Positions 1 through 8,595 of a DNA stretch of 64,000 bases are shown piece after piece (the stretch's first letter is position 1; each line of letters opens with the position of its first letter). The notes under the pieces are model-generated. The model had not been told where the DNA came from. It saw nothing but the letters and a program-made list of their open reading frames with translations, and did no database searches. A program made the translations under genes and the position numbers. The stretch is from Rhodothermales bacterium (lineage in GTDB: Bacteria > Bacteroidota > Rhodothermia > Rhodothermales > JANQRZ01). The DNA is taken from NCBI GenBank assembly GCA_039944855.1, contig JBDUXZ010000031.1, forward strand, positions 62,001-126,000. Direction: 5' to 3'.

Positions 1-1
1 G

Positions 2-1432
2 CTGACGGCGGGGACGGCCTCCGTCATCGTCCTCCTCATGTTCATCGGGGCAACGGGCAAGAGCGCGCAGATCCCGCTCTTCGTGTGGCTCCCCGACGCC
101 ATGGCCGGCCCGACGCCGGTGTCGGCGCTGATCCACGCGGCGACGATGGTGACGAGCGGGCTCTACCTCCTGGCCCGCCTCAGCCCGGTCGTGCTCGAAG
201 CGCCCGGCGTGATGATCCTCATCGCTTTCGTCGGCGCGATCACGGCGATCATGGCGGCGACGATCGCGATCACGCAGAACGACATCAAGAAGGTCCTCGC
301 GTACTCGACCGTCTCGCAGCTCGGCTACATGTTCGTCGCGGCGGGCGTCGGCGCGTTCTTCGTCGCGATCTTCCACGTGATGACGCACGCCTTCTTCAAG
401 GCCTGTCTCTTCCTCGGCTCCGGCTCGGTGATCCACGCGATGCACCACGTCGAGCACGAACTCGAGCACAAGGGCGTGATCCCGAAGCACCACGGCGACC
501 ACGACACCCCGCTCGACTCGGAGAAGCACCAGGACCCGCTCCGCAACAACCCGCTGCCGTACGACGGGCCGTTCGACGCGCAGGACATGCGGACGATGGG
601 CGGCCTCCGCAAGCACATGCCGATCACGGCGATCACCTTCCTCATCTCTACCGCCGCCATTGCTGGTTTCCCTTTTCTCTCTGGGTTCTTCTCGAAGGAC
701 GAGATCCTGTTCAAGGCGTTCGAACTGGGCTACGACGGCGCGTTCTGGGCGTACATCGTATGGGGCATCGGGATCGTGACGGCGCTCCTGACGGCCGTGT
801 ACATGACGCGGGCGTACGTGCTTACGTTCGAGGGCCGCGAGCGCTGGCCCGACGCCGTGGACACGAAGCCGCACGAGAGCCCATGGACGATGACGGTCCC
901 GCTCGTCGTACTCGCTTTCTTCGCCGCGATCGCTGGGTTCTTTGGGCTGCCGGCCGTGCTCGGCGAGAGCTGGATCCACCACTACCTCGGCGCGGCGTAC
1001 GGCGGGCCGGTGGCCGAAGCGGAGACCGTGCACCACGTCTCGCACGCCATCGAGTGGGGGCTGCTCGGGCTCGGTGGCCTGATAGCCATCGTCGGCATGG
1101 GCTTCGCGTGGCTGAACTATAAAACGAGCGGGGTGCAGACGGACAACACGGTCCGCCGCAAGCTCGGCGCGGTCTACACCCTCCTCGCGAACAAGTACTA
1201 CGTCGACGAGGCCTACGACGCGACCATCGTCCGCCCGATCACCGAGGGCTCGCGCCGCGGCCTCGCCCCGTTCGATGCGAAGGTCGTGGACGGCGCGGTG
1301 AACGGCACCGCGAGCCTCGTCCGCCGCCTCAGCGGGTGGGGACGTGGGATGCAGACCGGCGTCGTGCAGAACTACGCCCTCGCCCTCGTGCTCGGCGTCG
1401 TCGTCGTCGTCGCCCTCATGATCTTCGTTTAG
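2..1432 (+). CDS. nuoL: NADH-quinone oxidoreductase subunit L (NuoL), 5' end outside window
   Basis: C-terminal 476 residues of the large antiporter-like subunit of respiratory Complex I, which carries protons across the inner membrane. Seen directly: the MrpA/NuoL core with KSAQIPLFVWLPDAMAGPTP and the following PVSALIHAATMV helix, then NDIKKVLAYSTVSQLGYMF and PFLSGFFSKDEIL. The frame is open to the first base, so the start lies upstream. An unusual His/Asp-rich insertion of about 45 residues (446-583), absent from typical NuoL, sits between SVIHAM and DMRTMGGL. nuoM follows 59 bp downstream, with one palindromic repeat between them. Confidence 0.96.
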   Translation: MTAGTASVIVLLMFIGATGKSAQIPLFVWLPDAMAGPTPVSALIHAATMVTSGLYLLARLSPVVLEAPGVMILIAFVGAITAIMAATIAITQNDIKKVLAYSTVSQLGYMFVAAGVGAFFVAIFHVMTHAFFKACLFLGSGSVIHAMHHVEHELEHKGVIPKHHGDHDTPLDSEKHQDPLRNNPLPYDGPFDAQDMRTMGGLRKHMPITAITFLISTAAIAGFPFLSGFFSKDEILFKAFELGYDGAFWAYIVWGIGIVTALLTAVYMTRAYVLTFEGRERWPDAVDTKPHESPWTMTVPLVVLAFFAAIAGFFGLPAVLGESWIHHYLGAAYGGPVAEAETVHHVSHAIEWGLLGLGGLIAIVGMGFAWLNYKTSGVQTDNTVRRKLGAVYTLLANKYYVDEAYDATIVRPITEGSRRGLAPFDAKVVDGAVNGTASLVRRLSGWGRGMQTGVVQNYALALVLGVVVVVALMIFV

Positions 1433-1451
1433 ACGCAGCGCCATTTTTGTA

Positions 1452-1479
1452 GTACGGGCGCAGCGTGCTGCGCCCCTAC
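1452..1479. repeat. 28-nt palindromic repeat, nuoL-nuoM junction
   Basis: Arms GTACGGGCGCAGC and GCTGCGCCCCTAC form a near-perfect hairpin with a two-base centre. It is one of about ten intergenic copies in the window with outer arms of the form GTANGGGC/GCCCNTAC and different inner arms. Confidence 0.75.
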
Positions 1480-1491
1480 CCACCGCCCAAC

Positions 1492-3099
1492 ATGGACCTT
1501 CTCGCTGGCCTCTCGCACCTCGTCTCGTGGGTGATCTTCCTGCCCGCGCTCGGCGCGCTCGTCACCCTTCTCATGCCGAGCGACGGGGCCGTGCGCTGGG
1601 CCGCGCTCGGCACGACGCTCGTGACGTTCGTCGTCTCGCTCGGGCTGTGGTTCGGGTTCGACCCGGCGGTCTCGACGGGAGAGGGGCCGCAGCTCGTCGA
1701 GCAGACGTTGAACTGGTTCCCCGGTGTCGATATCACCTACTTCGTCGGCGTGGACGGGCTGAACCTGCTGCTGTTGCTCCTGACGACACTGCTCGGGCCG
1801 ATCATCGTGCTCTCGTCGTGGACCTACATCGGCAAGCACGTCAAGGGGTACTTCGCGCTCCTGCTGATCCTCGAGACCGGCGTGCTCGGCGTGTTCGCCT
1901 CGTTCGACCTCTTCCTGTTCTACATCTTCTTCGAGCTGACGCTGATCCCGATGTACTTCATCATCGGCATCTGGGGTGGCGAGAACCGGGTCTACGCCGC
2001 CGTCAAGTTCGTGCTCTACACGCTCTTCGGCTCGCTCCTCATGCTCGTCGGCCTCCTGTGGATCGGGTTCGCGGCGGGCGACGCCGTCAACGGCGGCGTG
2101 TTCACGACGAACTGGTACAAGCTGCTCGCCTTCGGCGTCCCGCTCGGGTCGCAGACGTGGCTCTTCGTGCTCTTCGCGCTGGCGTTCTTCATCAAGGTCC
2201 CGCTCTTCCCGTTCCACACGTGGCTCCCCGACGCCCACGTGCAGGCGCCGACGGGCGGCTCCGTGGTCCTCGCCGGCGTGCTCCTGAAGATGGGGACGTA
2301 CGGGCTCGTCCGCTTCTGCCTCCCGTTCTTCCCCAACGCCGCGCAGCAGTTCGCCGTGCCAATCGCGATCCTCGCCCTCATTGGGATCATCTACGGCGCG
2401 CTCGTGGCGTACGCGCAGGAGGACGCGAAAAAGCTCGTGGCGTACTCGTCGGTGGCCCACCTCGGCTTCGTCGTCCTCGGCATCTTCGCGTTTACGCCGG
2501 AGGCGTTGCAGGGCGCGATGATCCAGATGGTCAACCACGGGATCTCGACGGGCGCGCTCTTCCTCCTCATCGGGATGCTCTACGAGCGGCGCCACACGCG
2601 GCTGATGGCCGACTACGGCGGGATCGCGAAGTCCGTCCCGATCCTGACCTTCTTCATGGTGTTCAGCGTGCTCGCCTCCGTCGGGCTGCCGGGGCTGAAC
2701 GGGTTCGTCGGCGAGTTCCTGATCCTGCTCGGGACGTTCAAGAGCACGGTCCTCGGCGCGTGGTGGATCACGACGATCGCGACGAGCGGGGTGATCTTCG
2801 CCGCCGTCTATCTCCTGACGATGCTCTACAAGACGTTCTACGGCCCGCTCGCCGCCGACTCGCCGAACGCGACGATGCCGGACCTCAACCTCCGCGAGAT
2901 CGGCCTCCTCGTCCCGCTCGTGGTGCTGATGTTCTGGCTCGGCTTCGGCCCGGCGCCGTTCCTCGCCAAGAGCGAGCCCGCCGTGCAGGCCCTGCTCGAA
3001 GTCATCGAGACGAAGCGGATCGCCGCACTCGACGCGGCCGGCGTGCCGGTCGAAGAGCTCACGCTGCCGGCCCCAGCTGTTCCGACCTCGGCACCGTAG
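1492..3099 (+). CDS. nuoM: NADH-quinone oxidoreductase subunit M (NuoM)
   Basis: Second antiporter-like membrane subunit of Complex I, 535 residues, about 14 hydrophobic segments. The conserved membrane glutamate is in FFELTLIPMYFIIGIWGG (E148) and the conserved lysine in FFIKVPLFPFHTWLPDAH (K235), both at the expected spacing; EDAKKLVAYSSVAHLGF follows. The ATG at 1492 is chosen because it gives the normal NuoM N-terminus (MDLLAGLSHLV); an in-frame GTG at 1465 would begin inside the palindromic repeat. It lies in a nuo cluster with nuoL before it and an NhaD-type antiporter after it. Confidence 0.96.
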   Translation: MDLLAGLSHLVSWVIFLPALGALVTLLMPSDGAVRWAALGTTLVTFVVSLGLWFGFDPAVSTGEGPQLVEQTLNWFPGVDITYFVGVDGLNLLLLLLTTLLGPIIVLSSWTYIGKHVKGYFALLLILETGVLGVFASFDLFLFYIFFELTLIPMYFIIGIWGGENRVYAAVKFVLYTLFGSLLMLVGLLWIGFAAGDAVNGGVFTTNWYKLLAFGVPLGSQTWLFVLFALAFFIKVPLFPFHTWLPDAHVQAPTGGSVVLAGVLLKMGTYGLVRFCLPFFPNAAQQFAVPIAILALIGIIYGALVAYAQEDAKKLVAYSSVAHLGFVVLGIFAFTPEALQGAMIQMVNHGISTGALFLLIGMLYERRHTRLMADYGGIAKSVPILTFFMVFSVLASVGLPGLNGFVGEFLILLGTFKSTVLGAWWITTIATSGVIFAAVYLLTMLYKTFYGPLAADSPNATMPDLNLREIGLLVPLVVLMFWLGFGPAPFLAKSEPAVQALLEVIETKRIAALDAAGVPVEELTLPAPAVPTSAP

Positions 3100-3116
3100 C
3101 GCCGCACGGTCGTCCC

Positions 3117-3144
3117 GTACAGGCGCGACCTGTCGCGTCTCTAC
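3117..3144. repeat. 28-nt palindromic repeat, nuoM-nhaD junction
   Basis: GTACAGGCGCGAC and GTCGCGTCTCTAC pair around a CT centre with one C-C mismatch and one G-T pair. Same length and outer GTA/TAC ends as the copy at 1452, but a different inner stem. Confidence 0.6.
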
Positions 3145-3168
3145 CTCCTCACCCAACTCGCCCGCCCG

Positions 3169-4767
3169 ATGCCTCCCGCCGCCACCCTGCTTCGCATCTT
3201 CCTCCTGACGGTGCTCGTCGGCGTCGTGGGGAACCCCGCGCTGGCGCAGGACGCTCCCGCTACGACCGAGCAGCACGGCGAGGCGCCGCTGACGGCCGAC
3301 ACCGAGCCGGACGATGTCACGGTCGCTGAAGGGGAGGGCGTCCACGGGGAGGACGAGAGTCACGGCCCCGCACCGCCGCTGTTCTTGGTGATTCCGTTCG
3401 TCGTGCTCCTGCTGATGATCGCGACGGGGCCGCTGTTCTACCCGCACCACTGGCACCACCACTACCCGAAGTACGCCGTCGCGCTCGGCACCATCGTCGC
3501 GGTCTACTACCTCGTCGTGCTCCACACGGGCACGCCGATCATGCACGCCGCTCAGGAATACCTCTCGTTCATCGCGCTCCTGGCGAGCCTCTTCGTCGCG
3601 AGCGGGTGCATCCTCATCAAGACCGACTACGCCGGGAGCCCGCGCGTTAACGCCGCGCTCCTGTTCATCGGGTCGGTGATCTCGAACTTCATCGGGACGA
3701 CGGGCGCGTCGATGCTGCTGATCCGGCCCTACATGCGGCTCAACGCCGGGCGGATCAAGCCGTACCACATCGTCTTTTTCATCTTCTGCGTCTCGAACGT
3801 CGGCGGCGCGCTCACGCCGATCGGTGACCCGCCGCTCTTCCTCGGCTTCCTCCGCGGCGTGCCGTTCTTCTGGACGCTCGTCCACGTCTGGTACATCTGG
3901 CTCCCGACGCTCCTCATCCTGATCGCTGTGTTCTGGGTGTTCGACGCGCGGAACAAGCTGGAGAGCAACCGCGAGCGGATGGAGGAATCGGGCATCGACG
4001 TCGACCCCGGTGAGGGCGAAGGCGCGGTCATGCCCGTCCCCGCCGACCACACGAAGAGCCACATCACGATCACGGGGAAGGCCGGCTTCGGCTGGCTCGC
4101 CGTCATCATCGCGAGCGTGTTCATCGACCCGAACATCTTCGCGTTCGTGCCCGACCTCCACGAGCTGATCCACGTGCCCTTCGGCATCCGCGAGATCATC
4201 ATGTTCGCGGTCTGCTTCCTCGCTTACAAGACGGCGAAGCCCGAGGTGCTCAAGGGCAACGACTTCAACTTCGAGCCGATCCGCGAGGTGGGCTGGCTCT
4301 TCGTCGGCATCTTCCTCACGATGCAGCCGGCGCTCACGCTCATCGGGCAGTTCGCCGCGCAGAACGCCGACACGCTCGGGGTCAACACGTTCTACTTCGG
4401 GACCGGCCTGCTCTCGGGCGTGCTCGACAACGCGCCGACCTACGTGTCCTTCCTCTCCGCCGCGATGGGCAAGTTCGGCCTCGACGTGAACATCCCCGCC
4501 GAGGTGCTCGACTTCGCGGCGCACCCCGGCGCGGCGACGGGCTTCTACCTCCAGGCGATCTCGGTGGCGGCCGTGTTCTTCGGCGCGCTGACCTACATCG
4601 GCAACGGCCCGAACTTCATGGTCAAGGCGATCGCGCAGTCGAGCGGCGTCGAGACGCCGAGCTTCGGCGGCTACATGTTCCGCTACTCGCTCCCGATCCT
4701 CCTCCCGATCTACGCCCTCGTCTGGCTCGTCTTCTTCAGCGGCTGGATCATCCCGATCGCAGGCTAA
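3169..4767 (+). CDS. nhaD: NhaD-family Na+/H+ antiporter
   Basis: Inner-membrane sodium:proton antiporter of the ion-transporter superfamily, 532 residues. An N-terminal signal-like helix (residues 1-26, ending LAQ) is followed by an acidic stretch and about a dozen hydrophobic segments. NhaD signatures are visible: SNFIGTTGASMLLIRPYMRL, NVGGALTPIGDPPLFLGFL and VLDNAPTYVSFLSAA. A His cluster (HHWHHHYPKY) follows the second helix. Its place between nuoM and nuoN suggests expression with Complex I, which would link respiratory proton pumping to sodium export; that is inference. The next gene begins 12 bp downstream. Confidence 0.9.
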   Translation: MPPAATLLRIFLLTVLVGVVGNPALAQDAPATTEQHGEAPLTADTEPDDVTVAEGEGVHGEDESHGPAPPLFLVIPFVVLLLMIATGPLFYPHHWHHHYPKYAVALGTIVAVYYLVVLHTGTPIMHAAQEYLSFIALLASLFVASGCILIKTDYAGSPRVNAALLFIGSVISNFIGTTGASMLLIRPYMRLNAGRIKPYHIVFFIFCVSNVGGALTPIGDPPLFLGFLRGVPFFWTLVHVWYIWLPTLLILIAVFWVFDARNKLESNRERMEESGIDVDPGEGEGAVMPVPADHTKSHITITGKAGFGWLAVIIASVFIDPNIFAFVPDLHELIHVPFGIREIIMFAVCFLAYKTAKPEVLKGNDFNFEPIREVGWLFVGIFLTMQPALTLIGQFAAQNADTLGVNTFYFGTGLLSGVLDNAPTYVSFLSAAMGKFGLDVNIPAEVLDFAAHPGAATGFYLQAISVAAVFFGALTYIGNGPNFMVKAIAQSSGVETPSFGGYMFRYSLPILLPIYALVWLVFFSGWIIPIAG

Positions 4768-4779
4768 CCTCTCCACCCG

Positions 4780-5070
4780 ATGGCCGCCCCGCTCTCCGAC
4801 GACCAGATCCGCTCCGCCCTCGGCGACTTGCCGGGCTGGACGCACGCCGACGACGCGCTCGCGAAGACGTTCACGCTCGGCGACTTCCGCGCGGCGATCG
4901 CGTTCATCGTCCGCATCGGGTTTGAGGCGGAAGAGCGGGACCATCACCCGAACCTCTCGAACGTCTACAACCGCGTCGAGATCGCCCTCACCACGCACGA
5001 TGCCGGCAACCGGGTCACGCAGAAGGATGTGGACCTCGCGCGGGCGATTGAGAGCCTGGTTAGTGGATAG
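4780..5070 (+). CDS. 4a-hydroxytetrahydrobiopterin dehydratase (pterin-4a-carbinolamine dehydratase)
   Basis: Ninety-six residues, the full usual length of the PCD/DCoH family, which dehydrates 4a-hydroxytetrahydropterin so that the cofactor of aromatic amino-acid hydroxylases can be recycled. The active-site motif is clear: ERDHHPNLSNVYNRVEI followed by LTTHDAGNRVTQKDVDLA. No phenylalanine hydroxylase is nearby, and the gene is wedged between nhaD (12 bp) and nuoN (72 bp), so it may simply ride in the nuo transcript or serve another pterin step. Confidence 0.9.
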   Translation: MAAPLSDDQIRSALGDLPGWTHADDALAKTFTLGDFRAAIAFIVRIGFEAEERDHHPNLSNVYNRVEIALTTHDAGNRVTQKDVDLARAIESLVSG

Positions 5071-5116
5071 TTGTTGGTGGTTTGTTGCATGATGCAACGG
5101 CAAGCCACTATCCACT
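5062..5116. repeat. Inverted repeat before nuoN
   Basis: AGTGGATAG (5062-5070) pairs with CTATCCACT (5108-5116), and GTTGCAT/ATGCAAC forms an inner stem, giving a branched or bulged hairpin. It overlaps the stop codon of the pterin dehydratase gene. Its role (processing site, attenuator or REP-like repeat) cannot be told from sequence. Confidence 0.5.
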
Positions 5117-5142
5117 GACTACTAACCACTAACCACCCCCCG

Positions 5143-6630
5143 ATGTACGCCTCCCTCTTCAGCGACCTCGCCGCCGCGTTCCCGACCGTGCTCGTCGCGC
5201 TCCTCGGGATCGTGATCGTGCTCTACGATTCGTTCCGCAACGACGCGCCGGAGATCCCGTGGATCACGGGGGCGGGGATCGCCGTCGCGCTCGGGATCGA
5301 GCTGTTCCGGATGGGCACGCCCGGCATCCCGATCTTCGCCGACCAGCTCTTCGCCGGCGGCTACGCGTCGTACGTCAACGCCGTGATCCTCCTCGGCGCG
5401 CTCGGCAGCGTGATCCTCTCGGTCCCGTACCTCCAGCGGATCGGGCACAACTACGGCGAGGTCCACGCGCTCATCCTCTTCGCCACGACGGGGATGATGG
5501 TGCTCGCCGCGTCGGCCAGCCTCGTCTCGATCTTCGTCGGGCTGGAGACGATGTCGATCTGCCTCTACGTGCTCACCGGGCTCGTCCGCTCGGGCACGCG
5601 CGCCAACGAGAGCGCGCTGAAGTACTTCCTCCTCGGCGCGTTCTCGACGGGGTTCTTCCTCTACGGCATCGCGCTGATCTACGGCGCGACGGGGACGATG
5701 GTGCTGGCTGAGATGCCGGCGGCGATCCTCGTGACCGGCCGCACGGGCTTCCTCTTCGCCGGCCTCGCGCTCCTCCTGATCGGGTTCTTCTTCAAGGTGT
5801 CCGCCGTCCCGTTCCACATGTGGACGCCCGACGTGTACCAGGGTGCGCCGACAACGATCACCGGGTTCATGTCGACGACGTCGAAGGCGGCGGCGTTCTC
5901 CGCGCTCATCCTCGTGCTGTCGGTCGGGATGGCAGAGGCGAGCCTCGCGGTGCGGTGGAGCCTCGTGATCGCGGCCGTGGCGGCGGTGACGATGGTGCTC
6001 GGGAATGTGCTCGCCCTCAGCCAGACGAACGTGAAGCGGATGCTGGCCTACTCGTCGATCGCGCACGCGGGCTACGTCCTGACCGGCATCGCGGCGGGCA
6101 GCGTCGAGGGATACAGCGGGGCGCTCTACTACCTCCTCGCCTACACCCTCATGAACCTCGGCGCCTTCGGCGTGATGGCCGCGCTCGAGTGGGACGCCGA
6201 GCAGGGGGCCGAGCAGACGCTCGATTCCCTCGCCGGTGCGGGCTACCGCAAGCCGATCCTCGGCGTGACGATGGGCGTGTTCATGTTCGCCCTCACCGGC
6301 TTCCCGCCGCTCGCCGGGTTCATCGGGAAGTACAAGGTGTTCGCCGCCGCCGTCGAGGCCGACATGACGTGGCTGGCGCTCGTCGGCGTGATCGCGAGCA
6401 TCGTGTCGGCGTTCTACTACCTCCGCGTGCTCGTGGCGTTCTGGATGAAGTCGCCCGAGGAGGGGCCGGTGAACGTGCAGGAAGCGTCGTTCCCCGTCTC
6501 GGCGCTGACGGCCGTCGTCCTCGTCGCATGCGCCGTAGGCCTGCTGTTCTTCGGCGTCCTCCCCGGCGGCGTGCTGGAGACGACACGGATGTTCTTCGTC
6601 GACGTAGCCGCCTTCGCCGCGCGGGGGTGA
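5143..6630 (+). CDS. nuoN: NADH-quinone oxidoreductase subunit N (NuoN)
   Basis: Third antiporter-like membrane subunit of Complex I, 495 residues. Family motifs: GLETMSICLYVLTG with the membrane glutamate, FFFKVSAVPFHMWTPDVYQG with the lysine, and QTNVKRMLAYSSIAHAGYVL. The start ATG gives the short hydrophobic N-terminus usual for NuoN. Unlike the usual L-M-N order, it is separated from nuoM by an antiporter and a pterin dehydratase. It appears to be the last nuo gene, since the next gene is not a Complex I subunit. Confidence 0.95.
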   Translation: MYASLFSDLAAAFPTVLVALLGIVIVLYDSFRNDAPEIPWITGAGIAVALGIELFRMGTPGIPIFADQLFAGGYASYVNAVILLGALGSVILSVPYLQRIGHNYGEVHALILFATTGMMVLAASASLVSIFVGLETMSICLYVLTGLVRSGTRANESALKYFLLGAFSTGFFLYGIALIYGATGTMVLAEMPAAILVTGRTGFLFAGLALLLIGFFFKVSAVPFHMWTPDVYQGAPTTITGFMSTTSKAAAFSALILVLSVGMAEASLAVRWSLVIAAVAAVTMVLGNVLALSQTNVKRMLAYSSIAHAGYVLTGIAAGSVEGYSGALYYLLAYTLMNLGAFGVMAALEWDAEQGAEQTLDSLAGAGYRKPILGVTMGVFMFALTGFPPLAGFIGKYKVFAAAVEADMTWLALVGVIASIVSAFYYLRVLVAFWMKSPEEGPVNVQEASFPVSALTAVVLVACAVGLLFFGVLPGGVLETTRMFFVDVAAFAARG

Positions 6631-6639
6631 GCGGTTACG

Positions 6640-6712
6640 GTATGGAGGTAGGGGGGTGTGGACGTATGGAAGTCCCTCTCGCCCACACTCTCACACGTCC
6701 ACCCTCCCATAC
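6640..6712. repeat. Imperfect inverted repeat after nuoN
   Basis: GTATGGAGG and GGTGTGGACGT on the left pair with ACGTCCACCC and CCTCCCATAC on the right, forming a long interrupted stem in the 86-bp gap after nuoN. It may act as a terminator, though no T run follows, or be a dispersed repeat. Confidence 0.4.
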
Positions 6713-6716
6713 CTAA

Positions 6717-7298
6717 ATGGAAGCGCTCCTCCGCGAATACCTCCCGCAGGCCCCACAGCACGGGCTCTACCGCGCGCCGTCGATCCCGGCCGACAAGCTC
6801 CAGGCGGCGCTCCGGGACTACGCGCCGGAGATCGCGCCCGGCGCGGTGCTCGCCCTCTACGACGCGACCCGCCTCGGCTCGGCCAAAGACGGCGCCGTCT
6901 TTCTCGCCGACCGTCTCGTCTACCAGAACAACGACCTCACGCCGGCGCAGACGATCCGCTACGAGGACATCGTCCGCGTCGATGAGAAGCGGCTGTTCCT
7001 CGGCGGGCGGAAGGTGGAGCTCGACGTGAACCAGGGCCGCGCCACGACGACGCACGCCCTCGACTTCTCCGCGCGGTCCGACGCTGCCGAGTACGTCGCC
7101 CGCTTCCTCCACGAGGCCATGCTCGCCTCGGCCCGCGCCGACGATGGGCGCCGCTGCGCCGCGTCGAGCGCTCTGGCGTCCGCCGCCACGGGCACGGACG
7201 TCACCGCCGTCGAACGCGCCCTCGCCGACCTCCGCGCCGCCGGCAAACTGGCTGACGCGGACTACCGCCGGTTGCTCGACGTGCTGCGCGAGGGATAG
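6717..7298 (+). CDS. Hypothetical protein with a possible SHOCT-like C-terminal helix pair
   Basis: I do not recognise this 193-residue protein with certainty. It has no signal peptide or membrane helix. The middle ([23 protein letters not shown]) alternates hydrophobic residues as in a PH-like beta-barrel. The last 30 residues ([25 protein letters not shown]) resemble the short SHOCT-type module that ends many bacterial PH-domain proteins. ATG at 6717 lies directly after the inverted repeat. The following gene encodes superoxide dismutase, after a 223-bp gap. Confidence 0.65.
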   Translation: MEALLREYLPQAPQHGLYRAPSIPADKLQAALRDYAPEIAPGAVLALYDATRLGSAKDGAVFLADRLVYQNNDLTPAQTIRYEDIVRVDEKRLFLGGRKVELDVNQGRATTTHALDFSARSDAAEYVARFLHEAMLASARADDGRRCAASSALASAATGTDVTAVERALADLRAAGKLADADYRRLLDVLREG

Positions 7299-7321
7299 GC
7301 GTTGCGGTGGCCCGACGGTCG

Positions 7322-7345
7322 GGGGCAGACACGCAGGTCTGCCCC
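7322..7345. repeat. Palindromic repeat copy upstream of sodA (first of a pair)
   Basis: GGGGCAGAC and GTCTGCCCC form a perfect 9-bp stem around ACGCAG and are followed by TAC, the usual outer end of this repeat family. Confidence 0.65.
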
Positions 7346-7363
7346 TACGACGATTCGGCAAGC

Positions 7364-7390
7364 GTAGGGGCGAACCCACGTGTTCGCCCT
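7364..7390. repeat. Palindromic repeat copy upstream of sodA (second of a pair)
   Basis: GTAGGGGCGAAC and GTTCGCCC pair across a short centre. Two family members lie 19 bp apart in the spacer before the superoxide dismutase gene. Confidence 0.65.
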
Positions 7391-7521
7391 TCGGCGATGA
7401 GGCGCGGCGCGCCGCGGCGGGATTCGCGGTGCCGTTCGGGGGGCGGCGATGGAAACGCTCGGCCCGCATCCCCGTTGAACATCGACACCTCCGAGACTAC
7501 TCACCCAACCCCTCGCTCCTC

Positions 7522-8136
7522 ATGGCTCAGTTCACCCTGCCCGACCTCCCGTACGCCTACGACGCGCTCGAACCGCACATCGACGAGCAGACGATGCGCA
7601 TCCACCACGGCAAGCACCACGCGGGCTACACCAACAAGCTCAACGCCGCCCTCGAAGGGACGAAGTGGGCCGACCAGCCCATCGAGAAAACCCTCGCCAA
7701 TCTCGACGCCCTCCCCGAAGAGAAACGCACGGCCGTCCGCAACAACGGCGGCGGCTACCTCAACCACGGCATCTTCTGGACGACGATGTCGCCCAACGGC
7801 GGCGGCCAGCCCACCGGCGACCTCGCCGATGCCATCGACCGCGATTTCGGCTCGTTCGACGCCTTCAAGTCGACGTTCGAGAGCGCGGCGACGGGGCAGT
7901 TCGGCTCCGGCTGGGCGTGGCTCGAAGTGACCGACGGTGGGAAATTGCAGGTCCACGGGCACGCCAATCAGGACAACCCCGTGATGCACGGCGCCCACCC
8001 GATTCTCGGTATCGACGTGTGGGAGCATGCCTACTACCTCAAGTACCAGAACAAGCGGCCCGATTACGTGAGCGCGTGGTGGAACGTCGTCAACTGGGAC
8101 GAGGCGAACCGGCGCTATAAGAAGTACACGTCGTAG
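7522..8136 (+). CDS. sodA: Superoxide dismutase, Mn/Fe family (Mn-type)
   Basis: Cytoplasmic enzyme that dismutates superoxide to peroxide and oxygen; 204 residues, normal length, no signal peptide. The four metal ligands are in place: H28 ([10 protein letters not shown]), H82 (YLNHGIFW), D165 and H169 ([13 protein letters not shown]). NNGGGYLNH together with Q150 in HANQDNPVM favours manganese over iron by family rules; metal use is inference. An upstream in-frame extension exists, but the ATG at 7522 gives the canonical start [19 protein letters not shown] terminator-like hairpin follows. Confidence 0.96.
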   Translation: MAQFTLPDLPYAYDALEPHIDEQTMRIHHGKHHAGYTNKLNAALEGTKWADQPIEKTLANLDALPEEKRTAVRNNGGGYLNHGIFWTTMSPNGGGQPTGDLADAIDRDFGSFDAFKSTFESAATGQFGSGWAWLEVTDGGKLQVHGHANQDNPVMHGAHPILGIDVWEHAYYLKYQNKRPDYVSAWWNVVNWDEANRRYKKYTS

Positions 8137-8157
8137 CGCGAGCGCTTTCCGACATCG

Positions 8158-8191
8158 AGCGGGGCGGCGGGCCGAGGCCTGTCGCCCCGCT
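8158..8191 (+). terminator. Hairpin terminator after sodA
   Basis: AGCGGGGCG pairs with CGCCCCGCT 22 bp after the sodA stop codon. The following bases are only mildly T-rich. Confidence 0.5.
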
Positions 8192-8283
8192 TCGCATTAA
8201 GGTATAAATGTACGGGACACGTGCGACGCAGGGCTGTCACCCCCGGGCCGTAGCCTGGCGCATCACCCACCAACGCCCCGGTT

Positions 8284-8568
8284 ATGAGCTACCTCGTCGT
8301 TACTACCCTCGACTTCGCCGACACCGACCGCGCGCCCGTCGAGCGCGAACTGGCCGCCCTCGGCCTGCTCAGCTGCCTCGTCGATAGCCGCAACGAGTCG
8401 CACGTGTTGCCGCGCAACACCTACGCGGGCGTCTTCGAAGGGCCGACGGCCCATGCGCTCCACCGCCGTCTCGCGAGCGAGATCCGCGCCGCCGTCGGGC
8501 GGTCGCAGTCGGAGGCGCGCGTGTTCGTCTCCGTCGGTGGGGACTGGAGCTTGCGGCACGCGGCGTAG
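8284..8568 (+). CDS. Small hypothetical protein
   Basis: A 94-residue soluble protein that I cannot assign. It starts with a strand-like segment (YLVVTTLDF), has a helical middle with one Cys in LLSCLVDSRNESHVLPRN, and ends in a strand-like VFVSVGGDW. The alternation suggests a small ferredoxin-like alpha/beta fold. It precedes the phosphopantetheinyl transferase gene by 27 bp on the same strand, so the two are probably co-transcribed. Confidence 0.6.
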   Translation: MSYLVVTTLDFADTDRAPVERELAALGLLSCLVDSRNESHVLPRNTYAGVFEGPTAHALHRRLASEIRAAVGRSQSEARVFVSVGGDWSLRHAA

Positions 8569-8595
8569 CGGCGGTTCGGGCGGTATACTGCCTGC

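Noticed and set aside
1429-5115. A 1228-codon open frame on the minus strand opposite nuoL-nuoN
   Set aside because: It is rich in Arg, Glu, His and Asp with no fold-like pattern and lies antisense to four genes with clear motifs; it results from high GC at third positions.
6656-7029. Two alternative overlapping plus-strand frames at the nuoN 3' side
   Set aside because: Ser/Arg/Pro-rich shadows of the 6717-7298 gene with no independent start signals.
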